Positions 1 through 12,254 of a stretch of 64,000 bases of DNA are shown here, piece after piece. The first letter of the stretch is position 1; each line of letters opens with the position of its first letter. A program made the translations under genes and the position numbers. Where the stretch lies: contig BLAL01000012.1 of NCBI GenBank assembly GCA_015698045.1, forward strand, positions 2,170,001-2,234,000, given 5' to 3'. The stretch comes from Rhizophagus clarus (Eukaryota; Glomeromycota; Glomeromycetes; Glomerales; Glomeraceae). The notes below the pieces were generated by a model. The model was not told where the DNA came from, ran no database searches, and saw nothing but the letters and a program-made list of their open reading frames with translations.

Positions 1-150
1 TATGTCACCGATTTTCTGCATCCAACGGGTACTTATCGGGTACCCGATATGTGTAGTATTATTAAATAGCATACACATATTTCACACATATCGGGTACAT
101 ATCAGGTACCCGATATGTACCCGATATGTACCCGATAGCATCGATTTTGA
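1..150. repeat. GTACCCGATATGT repeat with inverted arms
   Basis: Several copies of a GTACCCGATATGT word lie here in both orientations. GTACCCGATATGTGT at 40-54 is matched by its perfect reverse complement ACACATATCGGGTAC at 84-98, giving a 15-bp stem with a 29-nt loop. Three further direct copies of ACCCGATATGT or its truncation follow between 106 and 135. The window starts just upstream, so this may be the edge of a larger element. It could be a MITE end or a simple repeat cluster; no coding frame is present. Confidence 0.6.
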
Positions 151-163
151 CCAGTGACAAAAG

Positions 164-1070
164 TATGACTGGACTTTTGGAATTAAGGTAAAGGAGAGTT
201 AAGAAAGTGTTTTTTATTAGTTTTTTTTAATTAAAGTTATTAATTTTTTTTTCTTTTTTGTAGTGTTACCAGATGAAAAATGCAACTGAACTTTTAGAAT
301 TAAAGTAAAGGAGAGTTGGAGAAGTATTTCATTATTTTATTTTATTTAATTAATTATTTTTTTTTTTTTTATAGTGTTACTAAAAAAAAATATGACTAGA
401 TTTTTGGAATTAAGGTAAAAGAGAGTTGGGGAAGTGATTTTCATTGTTTTTTTTATTTAATTAAATTTTTTTTTTTTTTGTAATGTTACTGGATGAAAAA
501 ATATGAGAAATTAAGGTAAAAAAAGGGTTAGAAAGGCATTTTTCATTATTTTTTTAATTAATTAATTATTTATTTTTTTTTTTTCTTTTTTGTAATGTTG
601 CCAAATGAAAAGTATAACTAGACTTTTGGAATCAAGATAAGAGAGGGTTGGGTAAGTATTTTTTATTAATTAATTAAATTATTATTAATTTTTTTTTTCT
701 TTTTTATAATGTTATTAGACAAAAAATACAACCAGACTTTTGAAATTAAGATAAAGGAGAATTGGAGAGATGCTTTTCATTAGTTTTTTTTTAATTAAAG
801 TTATTAACTTTTTTTTGTAGTATTGCCAGATAAAAAATATAACTAGACTTTTGAAATTAAGGTAAGGAAAGGTTAAAGAGATGTTTTTTATTATTTTTTT
901 TAATTAATTAAATAATTAATTTTTTTTTCTTTTTTGTAATGTTGACAGATAAAAAATATGATTAAACTTTTAGAATTAAGGTAAGGAAGGATCAGAAGAG
1001 ACGTTATTATTATTTTCTTTAAAAAACTTCCTACTTTTATTTTATAAGGATGCTAGATGAAATATAAATA
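164..1070 (+). repeat. Tandem array, about 8 units of 110-118 bp, exon/intron-like
   Basis: Eight diverged head-to-tail units begin near 164, 275, 385, 496, 607, 720, 832 and 950. Each has a conserved block of about 40 nt (ACTAGACTTTTGGAATTAAG), then GGTAA(A/G)GAGAG like a 5' splice site, a T-rich stretch with TTAATTAAT, and a TTTTTTGTAG or TTTTTTGTAA end followed by TGTTACCAGATG. Where the end reads TTTGTAG or TATAG the unit has the shape of a small exon followed by an intron. Several units end in TAA rather than TAG, so not all could splice. No long frame was found across the blocks. It may be a plain minisatellite. Confidence 0.75.
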
Positions 1071-3107
1071 GTAGATAGGTACCATGCAAATGGAGTTAAC
1101 TCTGATGTGCAAATACAAAGCTAATGAAATTAATGATATTTTAACATTATTAAACGATTTGTTAAATATCTTTTATAAAAGTATTCTGTGCCTTTCATAT
1201 ATTGTATATTAAAAAAAAATTATCTTTTATTAAATTATTATAGGATTATTTATATATCAGTTATTTTTGTTTTATTGAAAAAAAAATTTATTATAAAAAA
1301 ATTCATTATAAAAAGGATCATTTTTATATCTATTATTTATAACTTTACTTCATATAATAGTATACAACCCATAATTAATAAAATTTAATTAATTAAGAAT
1401 TTTTTTATATGTTAATATCTATTTCACATTAACAATTTATTATATAGTATTCTTCATTATATTAAAGTTCACTGTAAAAAGAAATGACTGTATAATAAAA
1501 TTTTGCTTAGTAAAATTTAAAATAATTTGCTTTTAATTATAATAAAAAAATTTGGATTTTAATGTGATCTATATATATATATTGTTTAGAATCCTATTTA
1601 ATCTTCAAGATTTTTGAAATTTAATTTATTTATGATCTAAAAAATCAGATTCTAATATTTATTTTATTGTATTTATTTTAATTAAAAAATTGAAATTTTA
1701 CAATTTTACTTTTTTATAAACTAAATGATTTTTACAAAATTATATTATTAATTAAATAAAAAATGTTTTTAAAATACTAGTTTAAGAAAATAAATATAAA
1801 TTTATTCTACTAGTATTTATAGTTTATATTGTAAATTAATTTTAAAAATAGTGCTTAACTTTTACTATTATCTATTATATATATATTAAAAATATATATT
1901 TAATATTTTTATAGCTGAAGGATATAAATTATTTTCATTTTTATTTCAAGTAATTTATAAAGTAAACAGTTAACACATTAAGTTTCAATACATTTATAAA
2001 AAAAGGATTAAATGCATTTTAGCAGATTTAAATAATATATAAACCAAAAGTTTAGAATTAGCTTTATATAATTTGAATTGTAAAAAAGATTAGAAAATTT
2101 ACTTGACCTTTATTTTTAAGTCTTGTTTTATATATTTTAAACTAAGAATTGGAATTAATTTTAAAATCAATTAATCATTATTTGAAATTATATTTAGAAT
2201 TTAAAATATTAATTAGATTCTAATCATATGGCCATTAAATTTATAAAGATCTATACAAATTTTTTTTTTGAAATTTTGTGCAATACAACTTGCATTTCAT
2301 TAGTAACAAAATTTCCTTTTTTAGAAATTGTGCAATATCATATGATAAAGTCCTACTTTTATTTGCTATACTACATTACAATAAGTAAATTCAATTTTAT
2401 TTGATAATTGATTTTAAAATTAATTCTTATCAATTTTTGATAATTTCTATTATTGTAAAATCAATTCCAATTCCTACTTTAAACAGTATTTTAATTTATT
2501 AATTTATAAACCTTTAAATATTTGCATTAATTAATTAATTTATTTATTTATTTATTTTCAAGAAATTTACATCATAAAACATTTAAAAAAAATACAAAAA
2601 ATCTAATAAGACAAATTTCTAATGCATTTATTAGAGAAGAAGTAAATATTCTATTACAACAAATAAAAGATACAAATGATGATGGAATAGAAGGTATATA
2701 TTAAATTATCTAATACTATAATTAGATAATATTATTTTAAAAAAAAAAAATTTTTTTTTTGTAGATTGGTTAAAAAATATTATAAATAACAATATGTATT
2801 GTCTTTTTTAAATCAATTTATTTCAAATATTAATCATGAGATTTGGCATAAAAGTGAAGGAATGCAGAAGCAGCTCATTCTATCATTCTATGGTAAATAG
2901 AGAGGGAAAGCAATTAAATTATTATCAGTCATTTTTAAGGTTAATTATAATTATTTTATATTTTCTTTATTATGCATAATTATTAAAAACATTTTTATCT
3001 TGTAAAGAGGAAAGAAATATGATGAAAGGTGTTATAAAACAATTGAAATTCACAATAAAGCAGGTGTTTCTTATACACACAGAGACAGGAGTGAAATCAA
3101 GCGAACA
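1071..3107. other. AT-rich intergenic DNA with a gene scrap at about 2.56-2.96 kb
   Basis: Mostly AT-rich sequence without credible genes. At about 2565-2695 a short open stretch rich in Lys, Gln and Glu codons is followed by an apparent intron ending TTTTTTTGTAG at about 2765 and another open stretch to about 2960. This looks like a scrap of a spliced gene, but there is no start, no recognisable domain and stops lie on both sides. Confidence 0.35.
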
Positions 3108-3111
3108 TTAG

Positions 3112-3293
3112 TGTTGCCTGCCGTAAATAGTTGTAAGTCCAAAAATCAAGTAATTATAATGGTTGTAAATCAGAATTATCATCTTTCAGTTAACCACAAT
3201 AGCATAGTATTTACAACCAAATTACAACTTATTTTTAAATATTACAACCCGCCTAGGTTCGAATATAATAATTATTACTTACGGCATGCAACC
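3112..3293. mobile_element. MITE-like element with short TIRs and TTAG target duplication
   Basis: The left end GTTGCCTGCCGTAAATA (from 3113) is mirrored at the right end, whose reverse complement reads GTTGCATGCCGTAAGTA (ending 3292). The flanks are TTAG at 3108-3111 and TTAG at 3294-3297, consistent with a 4-bp target-site duplication. The element is about 180 bp, has no coding capacity worth noting and contains internal GTTGTAA and TTACAA words in opposite orientations. The superfamily cannot be named from this. Confidence 0.55.
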
Positions 3294-3393
3294 TTAGCGA
3301 ACATGTGAATCAATAACACGTAAAGGTGGTAATAATATACATAAAATAATCATCAGTTATTAATTTATGTAAAAAATAACATTTTTAAATATA

Positions 3394-3655
3394 GGACTTT
3401 GTACAAAAAAATAAAGAATCTGTTATTGATTTAACCAATGAAAATAAACCCTCATTAAAAAGAAAATTTTCTCCCTCTATTAATAGGAAGTCACCAAAAA
3501 AAAGTAAAGAAGAACCTTCCTGAAAAGAACAACGAAATACTTGAATTAGAAATTGAAGAAAGAAATGACATTGAGGGAGTGTGCTATTAAAGTACGAGCT
3601 GCTAGCTGAGGCTGAGGCACTAGAATTAGCTAATCTTCAACAAAAACAGAAAGTT
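3394..3655 (+). pseudogene. Broken Lys/Glu-rich coiled-coil tail fragment
   Basis: An open stretch from about 3394 encodes a basic region containing VIDLTNENKPSLKRKFSP and ends in a stop at about 3520. In another frame it continues as a heptad-like Glu-rich stretch (ELEIEERNDIE), and in a third as AEALELANLQQKQKV with a stop at about 3657. Three frames within 260 nt point to indels in a former C-terminal coiled coil. Similar debris occurs at 6601-6760 and 20045-20275, so this is probably a dispersed multicopy family. Function unknown. Confidence 0.45.
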
Positions 3656-6600
3656 TAAATGTTTTTTATGAAATTTCAATAAAGTTCATATTTCCAAGCA
3701 TAAGTAACGCAAGTATTGTATCGCAACAATTTATAGTCACGTGATTTAATATAATAATAATATGTACGTACAAAAAAGTAACTATACATAAATATGTATA
3801 AAACACCGTACTTATTTATAGATAACAGAATCTCAACTGTGGATATTTAAGCTCAAATTCAGATTTAGGAGATGTAGAAGAAACCAAGGTATCGTTATAT
3901 ACAAAATCGTCCAATTATAACCTACTTTTAAAATTGATATCTCGGTTCATGGAATATGAATAAGCATAGGTCACGCCACTAAATTTTATTGGTGGAAATT
4001 TTATTAGGAATAAGGACGGCCTGGACTTACAAATTGTAAGTATAATTTTCTTTTCTCTTTAATTCAAACACACTAATAACAGGTAACATTCCATTTCTGT
4101 CTTCTTTTTTAGATATGAACAAATTCAGCTTTGAATTTCGTACTTGGATATTAGGTAGTGTTTAAATTGTGTTTTTTAAGTTTTGATCTGGAACATTGCT
4201 AATATTCTCTTTCTTCCTTCTTTTTATTAGGAACGGTTCTTGGACATTAAGCTCACTTTGGAATTAATTTTGAAATATGTTCTATCAAAATTATGTTTCT
4301 AATATTCCCGTATTCCATCCAATGGTATTCCAGTATTCCAGTTTCCAGTTTCCAATGAAAATTTTCCCGGAAACCAGAATTTCCCATCACTGTCGTGAAA
4401 GCATGCCAATGTCCAAACTCATCCAGTTACATATACTATAATAATGTCAATAAACCCATCATTACGAAAGCAATATTCGGCACACGTAATTTGTGATTTC
4501 AATACAATAAATAAATATAATACCTTTTTATCTAAAAAAAAAAAAGAATTTTTTGGTTATCTGATTACATTTTTCTTTGTAATCTATCATATCAGATATT
4601 GTTCGTTTAATGTTTGCTATATTTAAACTCATGATCTTTGATTAAGCGCGTACTAGAAAAGAAAATCCAATTAGCAAAGATGCTTTCTTGAAGAAGAAAA
4701 AGATAAAAAATGGTATTTTTAATGGAAAAAAAATTGTTCTTTGTTAGATATAAACTACATCACTCATATCTTGCCTATAAACATCATAAAATGGATTTAT
4801 GCCAAATTTAAAGCAAAAAAAAAGACCCATTTTCGATTCCTCCTCTCACAAAAGAATTGTGGGTAATCATTGTGATGTAGTATTAAATAATTCATTATAA
4901 ACAGAGCACTTACCAATTTTTGGTATTTGGTGAACGTTGTTTTTCTGGCAGGAAATCTTCGCGCGTCCGCATGATGATTTGACGAGGCTCATAATATCAT
5001 TAATTGGCCAAAATGCGCTACAGAATAGTGCTATAAGAAACAGATTTGAAATATTAATTAGATCATAAATGATATTAGGATTTAAATGAATTTTTTTACA
5101 CGCCTGCATCAGATGATAACTTGCCTAGATAATAAATTTTTCTTTCCCGATACCATAAGAGTAATTAAATCAAGTAGAATACATCATCATACATTTGCAT
5201 CAAGTTATATCCATTAGACTTCCATTTACAAAATGGAACTTAATTTGACTTGATCATGACGAAACATATTCATTAGATATTGGAATTCATATCTATCCTA
5301 ATATTATCAAAAGCGTAGCGGAGGACTGTGCACACTCAAGGCCACTGCAATGTCCGCCTATCCCACGTGAATGGCCTAGAGTTAATATAGTGATGTATTA
5401 TTGATGACCATGTAATTATAACACCTCGGATGTTTCGTTACCTTAGTTAAGTACCGGAAAATTATATTATCGAGGATACACCGATACAGTTGCGAAGATA
5501 TATAGGGAAATGGTGATAGTGTAGCGATTTCTGATAATTCAGTTTTTCTTTTATATTAGATTTTAATAAAAGACTGAGATTGAAAACTAGCATCCAAAAA
5601 ACTAGCAAATAATCCAACTTATCAGAATGGTTAAATAAAGAAGCCAGAAATCTTATTATATACTGTTACAATTTGGAGATTTGTAATTTTGTGTATCTTT
5701 TTTTTTTTTTGATATTCTCTTAATATAAACTACGAGCTGTTGGCGGTTCACCTCAGTATCATTAATAGTACATATATAGTCATCGTATATACTTTATACA
5801 GTATTCTATATCAGTACCATATACTATGTAATCTTAATTTTGTCAGTATTTGCCCATCGTGTGCATTATCTGGAGTTGATAATACAAAGTAGAATACCAT
5901 AATATAAGTATTATAATATAAAATTCGTTGCATCTATGAAAGGACGAAGTAATAAACTAATTCTACTTTCTGAATTAGCACTATTTGAACTTATGCTTAC
6001 CAATAATATGAAATGAAATCTCTCTAATTAAAAAGATACTGTTTTTAAAATGTATAAGTATCGGACGCGAAAATTTCTGGTTTTACTATAAAAACAATTA
6101 ACGTTTAATATAAATCATAAAATAAAAAAAAAATTAACATAAACTTTCTTATCTTTAGCTTCGGCATCTGCCTGATAATCACGAAAGAGTTGTTATCATA
6201 ACTTGATAAGCCCATTCTTTAAGTCGATTCCTGCGTGCGTAATTAATTGCATGCTTTGGAAAATACCCTTAGAGTATTATGTAATATACTTTATACCATA
6301 AAACTTAGTCACATGCAGGAACACAATATTCACAATATAATGTAGCTTTCCAGACTTTGTGCTTTACCGTTTCCTTATCATCACGGAGAATCTTCATAAA
6401 AATATTGATTTGAAATCTCCATCTAAACCTTTTGATTTGATTTGGCACAATACAGTTATTGAAGATGGTATTTTTTTAAAAAAAATAATTTGCAGTAGAA
6501 AGAAAAGTAAGATATTTATTGCCGTCTTTAATTGTGTAATGTGTGCTACGCAAAGTACAATGCGGTGTGTGTATTTATATTTTATAGGGGCAGGTTGAAA
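3656..6600. other. Intergenic region with scattered debris
   Basis: No credible gene. A short minisatellite of TATTCCAG/TTTCCAG words lies at about 4300-4370. A minus-strand open frame at 4867-5109 (80 codons, including a hydrophobic stretch and a Lys/Gln-rich end) and a short plus-strand open stretch at about 5285-5400 could be remnants of repeat-family proteins, but neither has a domain I recognise. The plus-strand open frame 6359-6598 begins at a non-ATG codon and looks like chance. Confidence 0.35.
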
Positions 6601-6760
6601 TGAAGGCGTCGGGGAAGCAAGAGGAGAAGTATGTCGAGGAAGTTCGGTAGAAGTTTGTTCAATTCGAGGAGAAGTTCGTTATAAAAGTACAGCAGGTGTT
6701 GAAGAATGTCGTGAAGGAAGAGCAGAAGCAAATGCTAATGTTGTTATCTCGAATAGGATA
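6601..6760 (+). pseudogene. Glu/Lys-rich fragment with an in-frame stop
   Basis: ATG at 6601 opens a charged stretch of about 53 codons (MKASGKQEEKYVEEVR, then stop, then KFVQFEEKFVIKVQQVLKN) interrupted by one TAG at about 6649. It is more GC-rich than its surroundings and resembles the coiled-coil debris at 3394 and 20045. It is probably a relic of a dispersed family; no function can be assigned. Confidence 0.35.
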
Positions 6761-7606
6761 GTACTTTCTTTTAGATCAAAGGAAACAGAATAAACATCAA
6801 AGAAAATGTATAAATATAATGCAAAATTGTTTGTGAATAACGAATATGTTCGTATTTGTGATTTGAACTCGAATAGGGTAGCACTTTCTTTTAATCAAAG
6901 GTTGTTAACAATAAAAAAGAAAATGTCTATACAACGCGAAAATTTGGTAGATGTTAAAGTAAATCAGAAAGTCACGTGCGTCAATTTGTCCGCACTCCGC
7001 ATTCCGCAATTACGCGTCCAAGTACAAATCACATGACCATAATTCTAGTCGAGCTGTCGAGTTGACGAGGTCTCGAGGAAGTACAGTAAATAAGCAAATG
7101 GAAAAATCAATAGCAAAATTGTAAATTGCAAAATTGTAATCATTATTCTTGTTGTTCTTTAGTTAGAAAAAATAAATCAGACTCAATAAATTAATTGACA
7201 AAAAAATACAAAATATAAAATGCATTGGAGCGCATTTCAACATTATTTGAATATTCGTTACGAGTAGACTAATTTTATATTACCACCAAAATCTCGTAAA
7301 TAAATGCTCAAACCATCACTTTATGGTAAAGGTAATTAGACGTGTTGAAAGAAATCCAGCGTCAATCGAAATTTGATTGAAATTAAGTAATTATTAACTG
7401 ATCTCATTTTAAAATCGAAACTGATTATTTATTAAGAAAATTGTACATAATCCTAATTAGTCCTTGGTATTAGTGTCCAAATTTTTGGAAAATACATTTA
7501 GGTTAAATAATAACGAGAAATCGCCAATAAATTAAATATTGAAATTAATATTTTGATTATTGATAATGATTGCAACAATTGCAATAGATATTATCAACAC
7601 ATTAAA
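6761..7606. other. Intergenic DNA downstream of the HDDC2-like gene
   Basis: A 76-codon open frame at 6806-7036 has no recognisable domain and is probably chance or family debris. The rest is AT-rich and would hold the 3' end of the minus-strand HDDC2-like transcript. Nothing else is seen. Confidence 0.35.
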
Positions 7607-8635
7607 CTAGTTTGTTACTGTTTCTCGTCTTCTAAGATAAAGTTCCTCAACCCATGATTTTACAAGAGGATGATTAAATTTTCCTCTCGTACTTTCAAAA
7701 AACTCACTAAGATCCTTTTTATCCGCTATAATAATACACGTTATATTATGATTTTATTTAAATAAATGATTAAAAAAACAAAAAAAAAAAAACTTCTTAC
7801 ATTTTTCGTATTCAAAGGCTTGTAGGATCATTTCAAATTTATCCAAATCCTTTACGAATTTTGCCTCCATAGTTTCGCCGTTTTCATACTCTTGCCACAA
7901 AGAAAAAATCTCTTGAGATTGCAGAGAATTTTCAAGTAATTCTTTACAAATGTGTTGCATTGCTTCCTATAACATATTATTAAAAAAGTATAATAAATAA
8001 ATTGTGACAAAATTTTAAAAATATACAATTATGAATTTACCATTTCTCTTCGATGTTTCTCTTCTTTTGTGACTCCTTGATTAGGTGTTATATCTCCCTA
8101 ACGCGAAATTAACGTTAACTTCTCAGAATTCTCAGAATTCTCAGAATTGTAGGAAAATCAACAATTAAACATAACAACTTTACCACTATGCCCTCAGCTA
8201 AGTCATGAACAACGGCCATTTTGACACATCTAACAAATATAAAAAAAATGTCAAAAATTTTTCATCGAAAAATCATTAAAAAAAAAAAAAGTTTTTCCCT
8301 TACTTATTCTTATCTAGATTATCGTCATTCAGTAACAAGGCAAGTATTGACATTCTATGCATATGATCCGATATTGATTCAGGATTCTTGATTTCATGAT
8401 GAACCCATCCAGTACGTTTTGTTTTCTATAAATAACATTTTTTTTTTTTAAAAAAAAAAAAAAAATCCTCTTTTGGTCATATGTATTCATACATATAATC
8501 TATTATATTTTTAAAAGATATTCGCGATTTATTATTTTAAATATGGCTTACCTTCAAATTTTCAACGATATGAAAAAATTCAAGCAAATTTGTGAAATTA
8601 CTAACGGAATTTTTAGCTTGATTTTTATTTTCCAT
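7607..8635 (-). CDS. HDDC2: HDDC2-type HD-domain 5'-deoxynucleotidase, six exons
   Basis: Six exons on the minus strand (8635-8552, 8425-8304, 8229-8184, 8097-8041, 7966-7801, 7725-7607) join in frame to a 197-residue protein, close to the roughly 200 residues usual for HDDC2/yeast YGK1. These enzymes dephosphorylate deoxynucleoside 5'-monophosphates using a metal held by an HD domain. The family signature is present in order: KRTGWV, then PESISDHMHRM (first metal His), then KMAVVHDLAEGIV with the HD dyad, then GDITP and EEKHRRE. The C-terminal half has LWQEYENG, EAKFVKDLDKFEMILQAFEYE and KFNHPLVKSWV, all HDDC2-like. Every intron is GT-AG and 50-120 nt. The start is the only ATG just before the first conserved block. 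It stands alone between relic-filled flanks and appears intact. Confidence 0.93.
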
Positions 8636-10230
8636 ACTCGTGGGAATAAAAAAGTTGAATGCCCCCCCGAACAAAATACGCGAAATATATATAATCGATC
8701 GGGAAAAGCCGCATGAAGATCATGACGATTGTATGACCTCTATGACGATTAAGTCGTGTCAAAATCAATATTATTTATTCGGTCCTCTTTTGAACTTAAG
8801 TATGCGTTAATGCAACAGAATTCTATTTAAAAGAATTAAGCTTCTTTTCCTTGTTCTTTTAAGTAATAATTTTTACTAATTTCTTTAGTTATGGTTTCAT
8901 TCCAATACATTTCTAAAGCTGAAGATGAAGATTAAATGAAAACTTGAAGGCCACTAATATTCCAGGGGTAAGGAGTGAGTGAATATTTTTATAATTAATA
9001 ACTACACTTTCATTCTGACGCATTTCGACATTAATTTAAAAGAATTATGGCACGTAAGGCAAACCAGTTTTTCTTTGTATAGCAAAAATCAAACTAACTT
9101 CTTGAGAGAGAAGGAGAGAGATTTACCAAATTTACCCTTAGATGATCATTTTTCAGAAAAGGGATATAAGGTATTGCAATTTAAGAAATAAGAAATCGAT
9201 TGTAATGAAGAATCTACGAGTACGGTTTCATCTATTCTCCTCGAGGAGGTAAATAATATTGTTACTCCTAATATTCGGTCACAAACGATCAAAGAGTAAA
9301 TCAAACATGGAAATGATTCACACAATAACATTGAAAAAGTTTTTTATCTAATCTTACATCGAAAGAAGACAATGCATGTACAGTACTTTTAGAAAAGGAG
9401 GCAAATTTTGGAGAAGATATCAAAAATATAATTGATGTAGATTATCATTGAATATTTGTACACAAAAATACACTTTTATCAGATTTTTTATTTTTATATA
9501 TATTAGATACTTGAATTTAAACAACTTTTTTTTATCGAAATTAACAGGAACATAACCACAAGGATACAGTACGTTGGGCAGGTGATCACAAACCATAGTT
9601 GCTAAGGTTAGTTATATTTATAGAATTGGTATTCATTGAAGCATTATATATAGTAATATTACCATTGTGCATTATCAGAAAGTCAAAATTTATTTATAAA
9701 TTCGCACGCAATTAAAAATTTATTAATATCACAATATCAATTAAAAAAATTTAGAGATAAGAATCACAATAATTAAATAAGTAGTTTTTATAATCCTTTA
9801 ATAGGAAATATAACATAAAGGTTTCAAAGAAAGAAAGAAACAAAATTTAGACGAATGACAACAATTATAGATATTTTTTAATTGGAAGAAGAAATATGAT
9901 TGAAGAAGATAAAAATAGGTAAAAAATTCGAAAGTTAGAAGGTTTTATTCATTTGAAACAATTAAGTAGGAAATGAAAAATGGCGAATTAAAATTTCATT
10001 AATCAAATTTGTAATTTTTAAATATTTATATCACTTATATTTGAAACATATCAAACAATGAAATTTTTTTTTTTTTTTTTTTTTGAAAAAAATGGGAGAG
10101 TGCATTTAATGTTCATTATCTTGGAGATAAAAAAAAAAACGTTGTGTAATAAATAATTTCTCACGTATTATGTATGTATCTTGTGGAAACACATTACCAC
10201 ATTACTATTAACGTGATATTATGTGATCAC
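8636..10230. other. Intergenic region with a decayed coding stretch at about 9.03-9.46 kb
   Basis: The first 200 nt would hold the HDDC2-like promoter; a run of seven C residues and a CGATCG word lie at about 8660-8700. Between about 9030 and 9460 the plus strand has a string of short open stretches (for example LPLDDHFSEKGYKVLQF, then SSILLEEVNNIVTPNIRSQ) broken by several stops, so a decayed gene is likely. Poly-T at 10062-10084 and AT-rich DNA make up the rest. Confidence 0.35.
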
Positions 10231-10625
10231 ATGGGACACGATTTTCATGGGAGCAAAAGTAAGAACGGTGCAGATGCGAGATCATCAGGTAACCCTTACT
10301 TATTATTTATGTACGATAATGTAAAAAAAATTAAAATTGATCAAATATTTTCTATAAAAGATTTCTTTAGATTAAAGGAAGAAGGAAATTTATATATTTA
10401 TATAAGGCGTTAATGTACGAATCTGTGAAAAATATGTAAATTCGTGTGGGATTTAATCAGGTTTTTATATTTTTAAATGAACTTTAATAAAAAGGTTTTC
10501 GTTCATAACATTTGATAATAATATTAAGGAACACTTGTAGACATGAGATTAAAATTGATTTAGGATAAATAAAGATATTTTTGAAAGAAGAATCATTTTC
10601 ATTGCATCAAACAGTTTTAAATTTT

Positions 10626-10668
<43 letters not shown>

Positions 10669-11026
10669 ACCATTATTTATCATTAGTATCAAAATTCTAC
10701 GAGTAAGTTATTATAAATAAAAAAAAATTAAGGTTTTTTTAATTGATAGACATCAAATTACGTAATAATTCACGTCATGAGTGTTTGACATTTTAACCGT
10801 TTTATACTTATTGTTTAAATTATATATTTTACCAGGGAATTCGGATATCTCCGGAATTTTACCTTCCAATCCAAACCTTTTTGATCGCAAAAAATTTACT
10901 ACAGTAAATCATTTTTGGAAATCCCATGAAAAAGATTTTGATAGATTAGTACAAAAATACAAAAATGAAAAAATGAAAAAAAAAAAACCAGGAAAAAAAA
11001 AAATGAAAAATGAAAAAAATAAATAA
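10231..11026 (+). CDS. Hypothetical two-exon small basic protein
   Basis: ATG at 10231 opens a 19-codon exon ending at a GTAACC donor (10289). The acceptor TTTTACCAG at 10835 continues the frame to a TAA at 11024-11026, giving an 82-residue protein. The join makes SSGNSDISGILPSNPNLFD, followed by NHFWKSHEKDFDRLVQKYKNE and a Lys-rich tail (KKKKPGKKK). The intron of 547 nt is long for this locus and contains a poly-T tract. The second exon has coding-like composition; the first is less certain. I do not recognise the family. The Lys-rich tail might simply be read-through into AT-rich DNA. Confidence 0.35.
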
Positions 11027-11993
11027 ATAAATAAACAGATAAATAGATAAAGAGAGGGGATTTATTTGTTTTTTTTTTTTTTTTAATTATAAACAAAAAT
11101 GTTATAGGAAAAATGATATGAATGGAATAAATTTCTTTTATTGTTTAAAATTTAGAAATGATTAAAAAAATGATGATATTCATTATTACTCGCGTAATTG
11201 TTTATTGTTAAGAGAATGAAAACTAATAAGTTTTGGCACGCAATAAAAAATCTAGGTAAGTAATACTAATTTTGAACTAGGTATGCAAACGGTTTTTTCT
11301 GTATAAGAAAAGACACTAAAATGACAAGTTGGTTGATTATGTTCCAGTTTTATTACTGGTTATTAGGTTCTTGTCTCCTCGTCTCCAGTACAATGCATTA
11401 TAATGAAACTTAAGTTTGGATTACCATTTTTTTTTATTGATTTTACGTGTAACTCTGTTCATTTATCTACTTGTTTTATTGTATTGATTGTAACTTCTAT
11501 TTATTTATTTATATTGCCTCTATTTTCCACCCTTTTCTTTCTTTCTTTCTTTTCTTTTCTTTCTTTCAATTTTTTTTTCTACTTAAATTCGAAATGTTTG
11601 CGTAATCTTTTGACTATTTCCTTCTCTTAAATATTAAATATATACTTACTTTCTCTTGTTATTTGCTTTACTGTATAATAACAGATAAACCAGGCTTTTT
11701 AATTTTTTATATATATATATATGTTGTATATAATAAATTATATTTATATTACCCTATAAAATAATTTATTATTACCGATATATGCAATTTTTTTTTTTTT
11801 TTTTTTATTTTAACTGTTTAAATTTTAACTTTTTATTTCCTCTAAACTTCTGCATTTAATAATATATTAAATCACGATATTTATAATAATTTTACACGAA
11901 AAATATCCGAAATTTTTTATTTTTATTTGTTTATTTTATTTTATTTTATTTATTTTTATATAAATACGCACTTTGGAAAAACGCCGAAAAAGC

Positions 11994-12033
<40 letters not shown>

Positions 12034-12254
12034 AAAAATAATTTTTTTTTCTTATATTACGCAAAGTTAAAAGTTACACTAATTTTTATATAAAATATAT
12101 TCTCTTTCTTCTTGTCTGCCTTTTTTTTTCTGACACAACGATATTGCAAGCACATTTTTTGTGTATATCAGTATCGTATTCAACTTAATACTTCGATTTG
12201 ATAGTGTATTCCTTACACTTATATATATACACTTACGTATATATATTTTATCAA
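11027..12254. other. Poly-T/poly-A rich intergenic DNA upstream of the Ser/Asn-rich gene
   Basis: Low-complexity sequence with long T and A runs (about 11069-11084, 11790-11806, 11997-12025) and pyrimidine repeats of TTTC at about 11530-11575. Open frames here are hydrophobic poly-Phe/Leu readings of T-rich DNA and are not credible. The last 200 nt are the probable promoter and leader of the gene that starts at 12255. Confidence 0.4.

Noticed and set aside
10899-11630. Hydrophobic Phe/Leu-rich open frames on both strands
   Set aside because: They are readings of T-rich low-complexity DNA, without a plausible start or domain.
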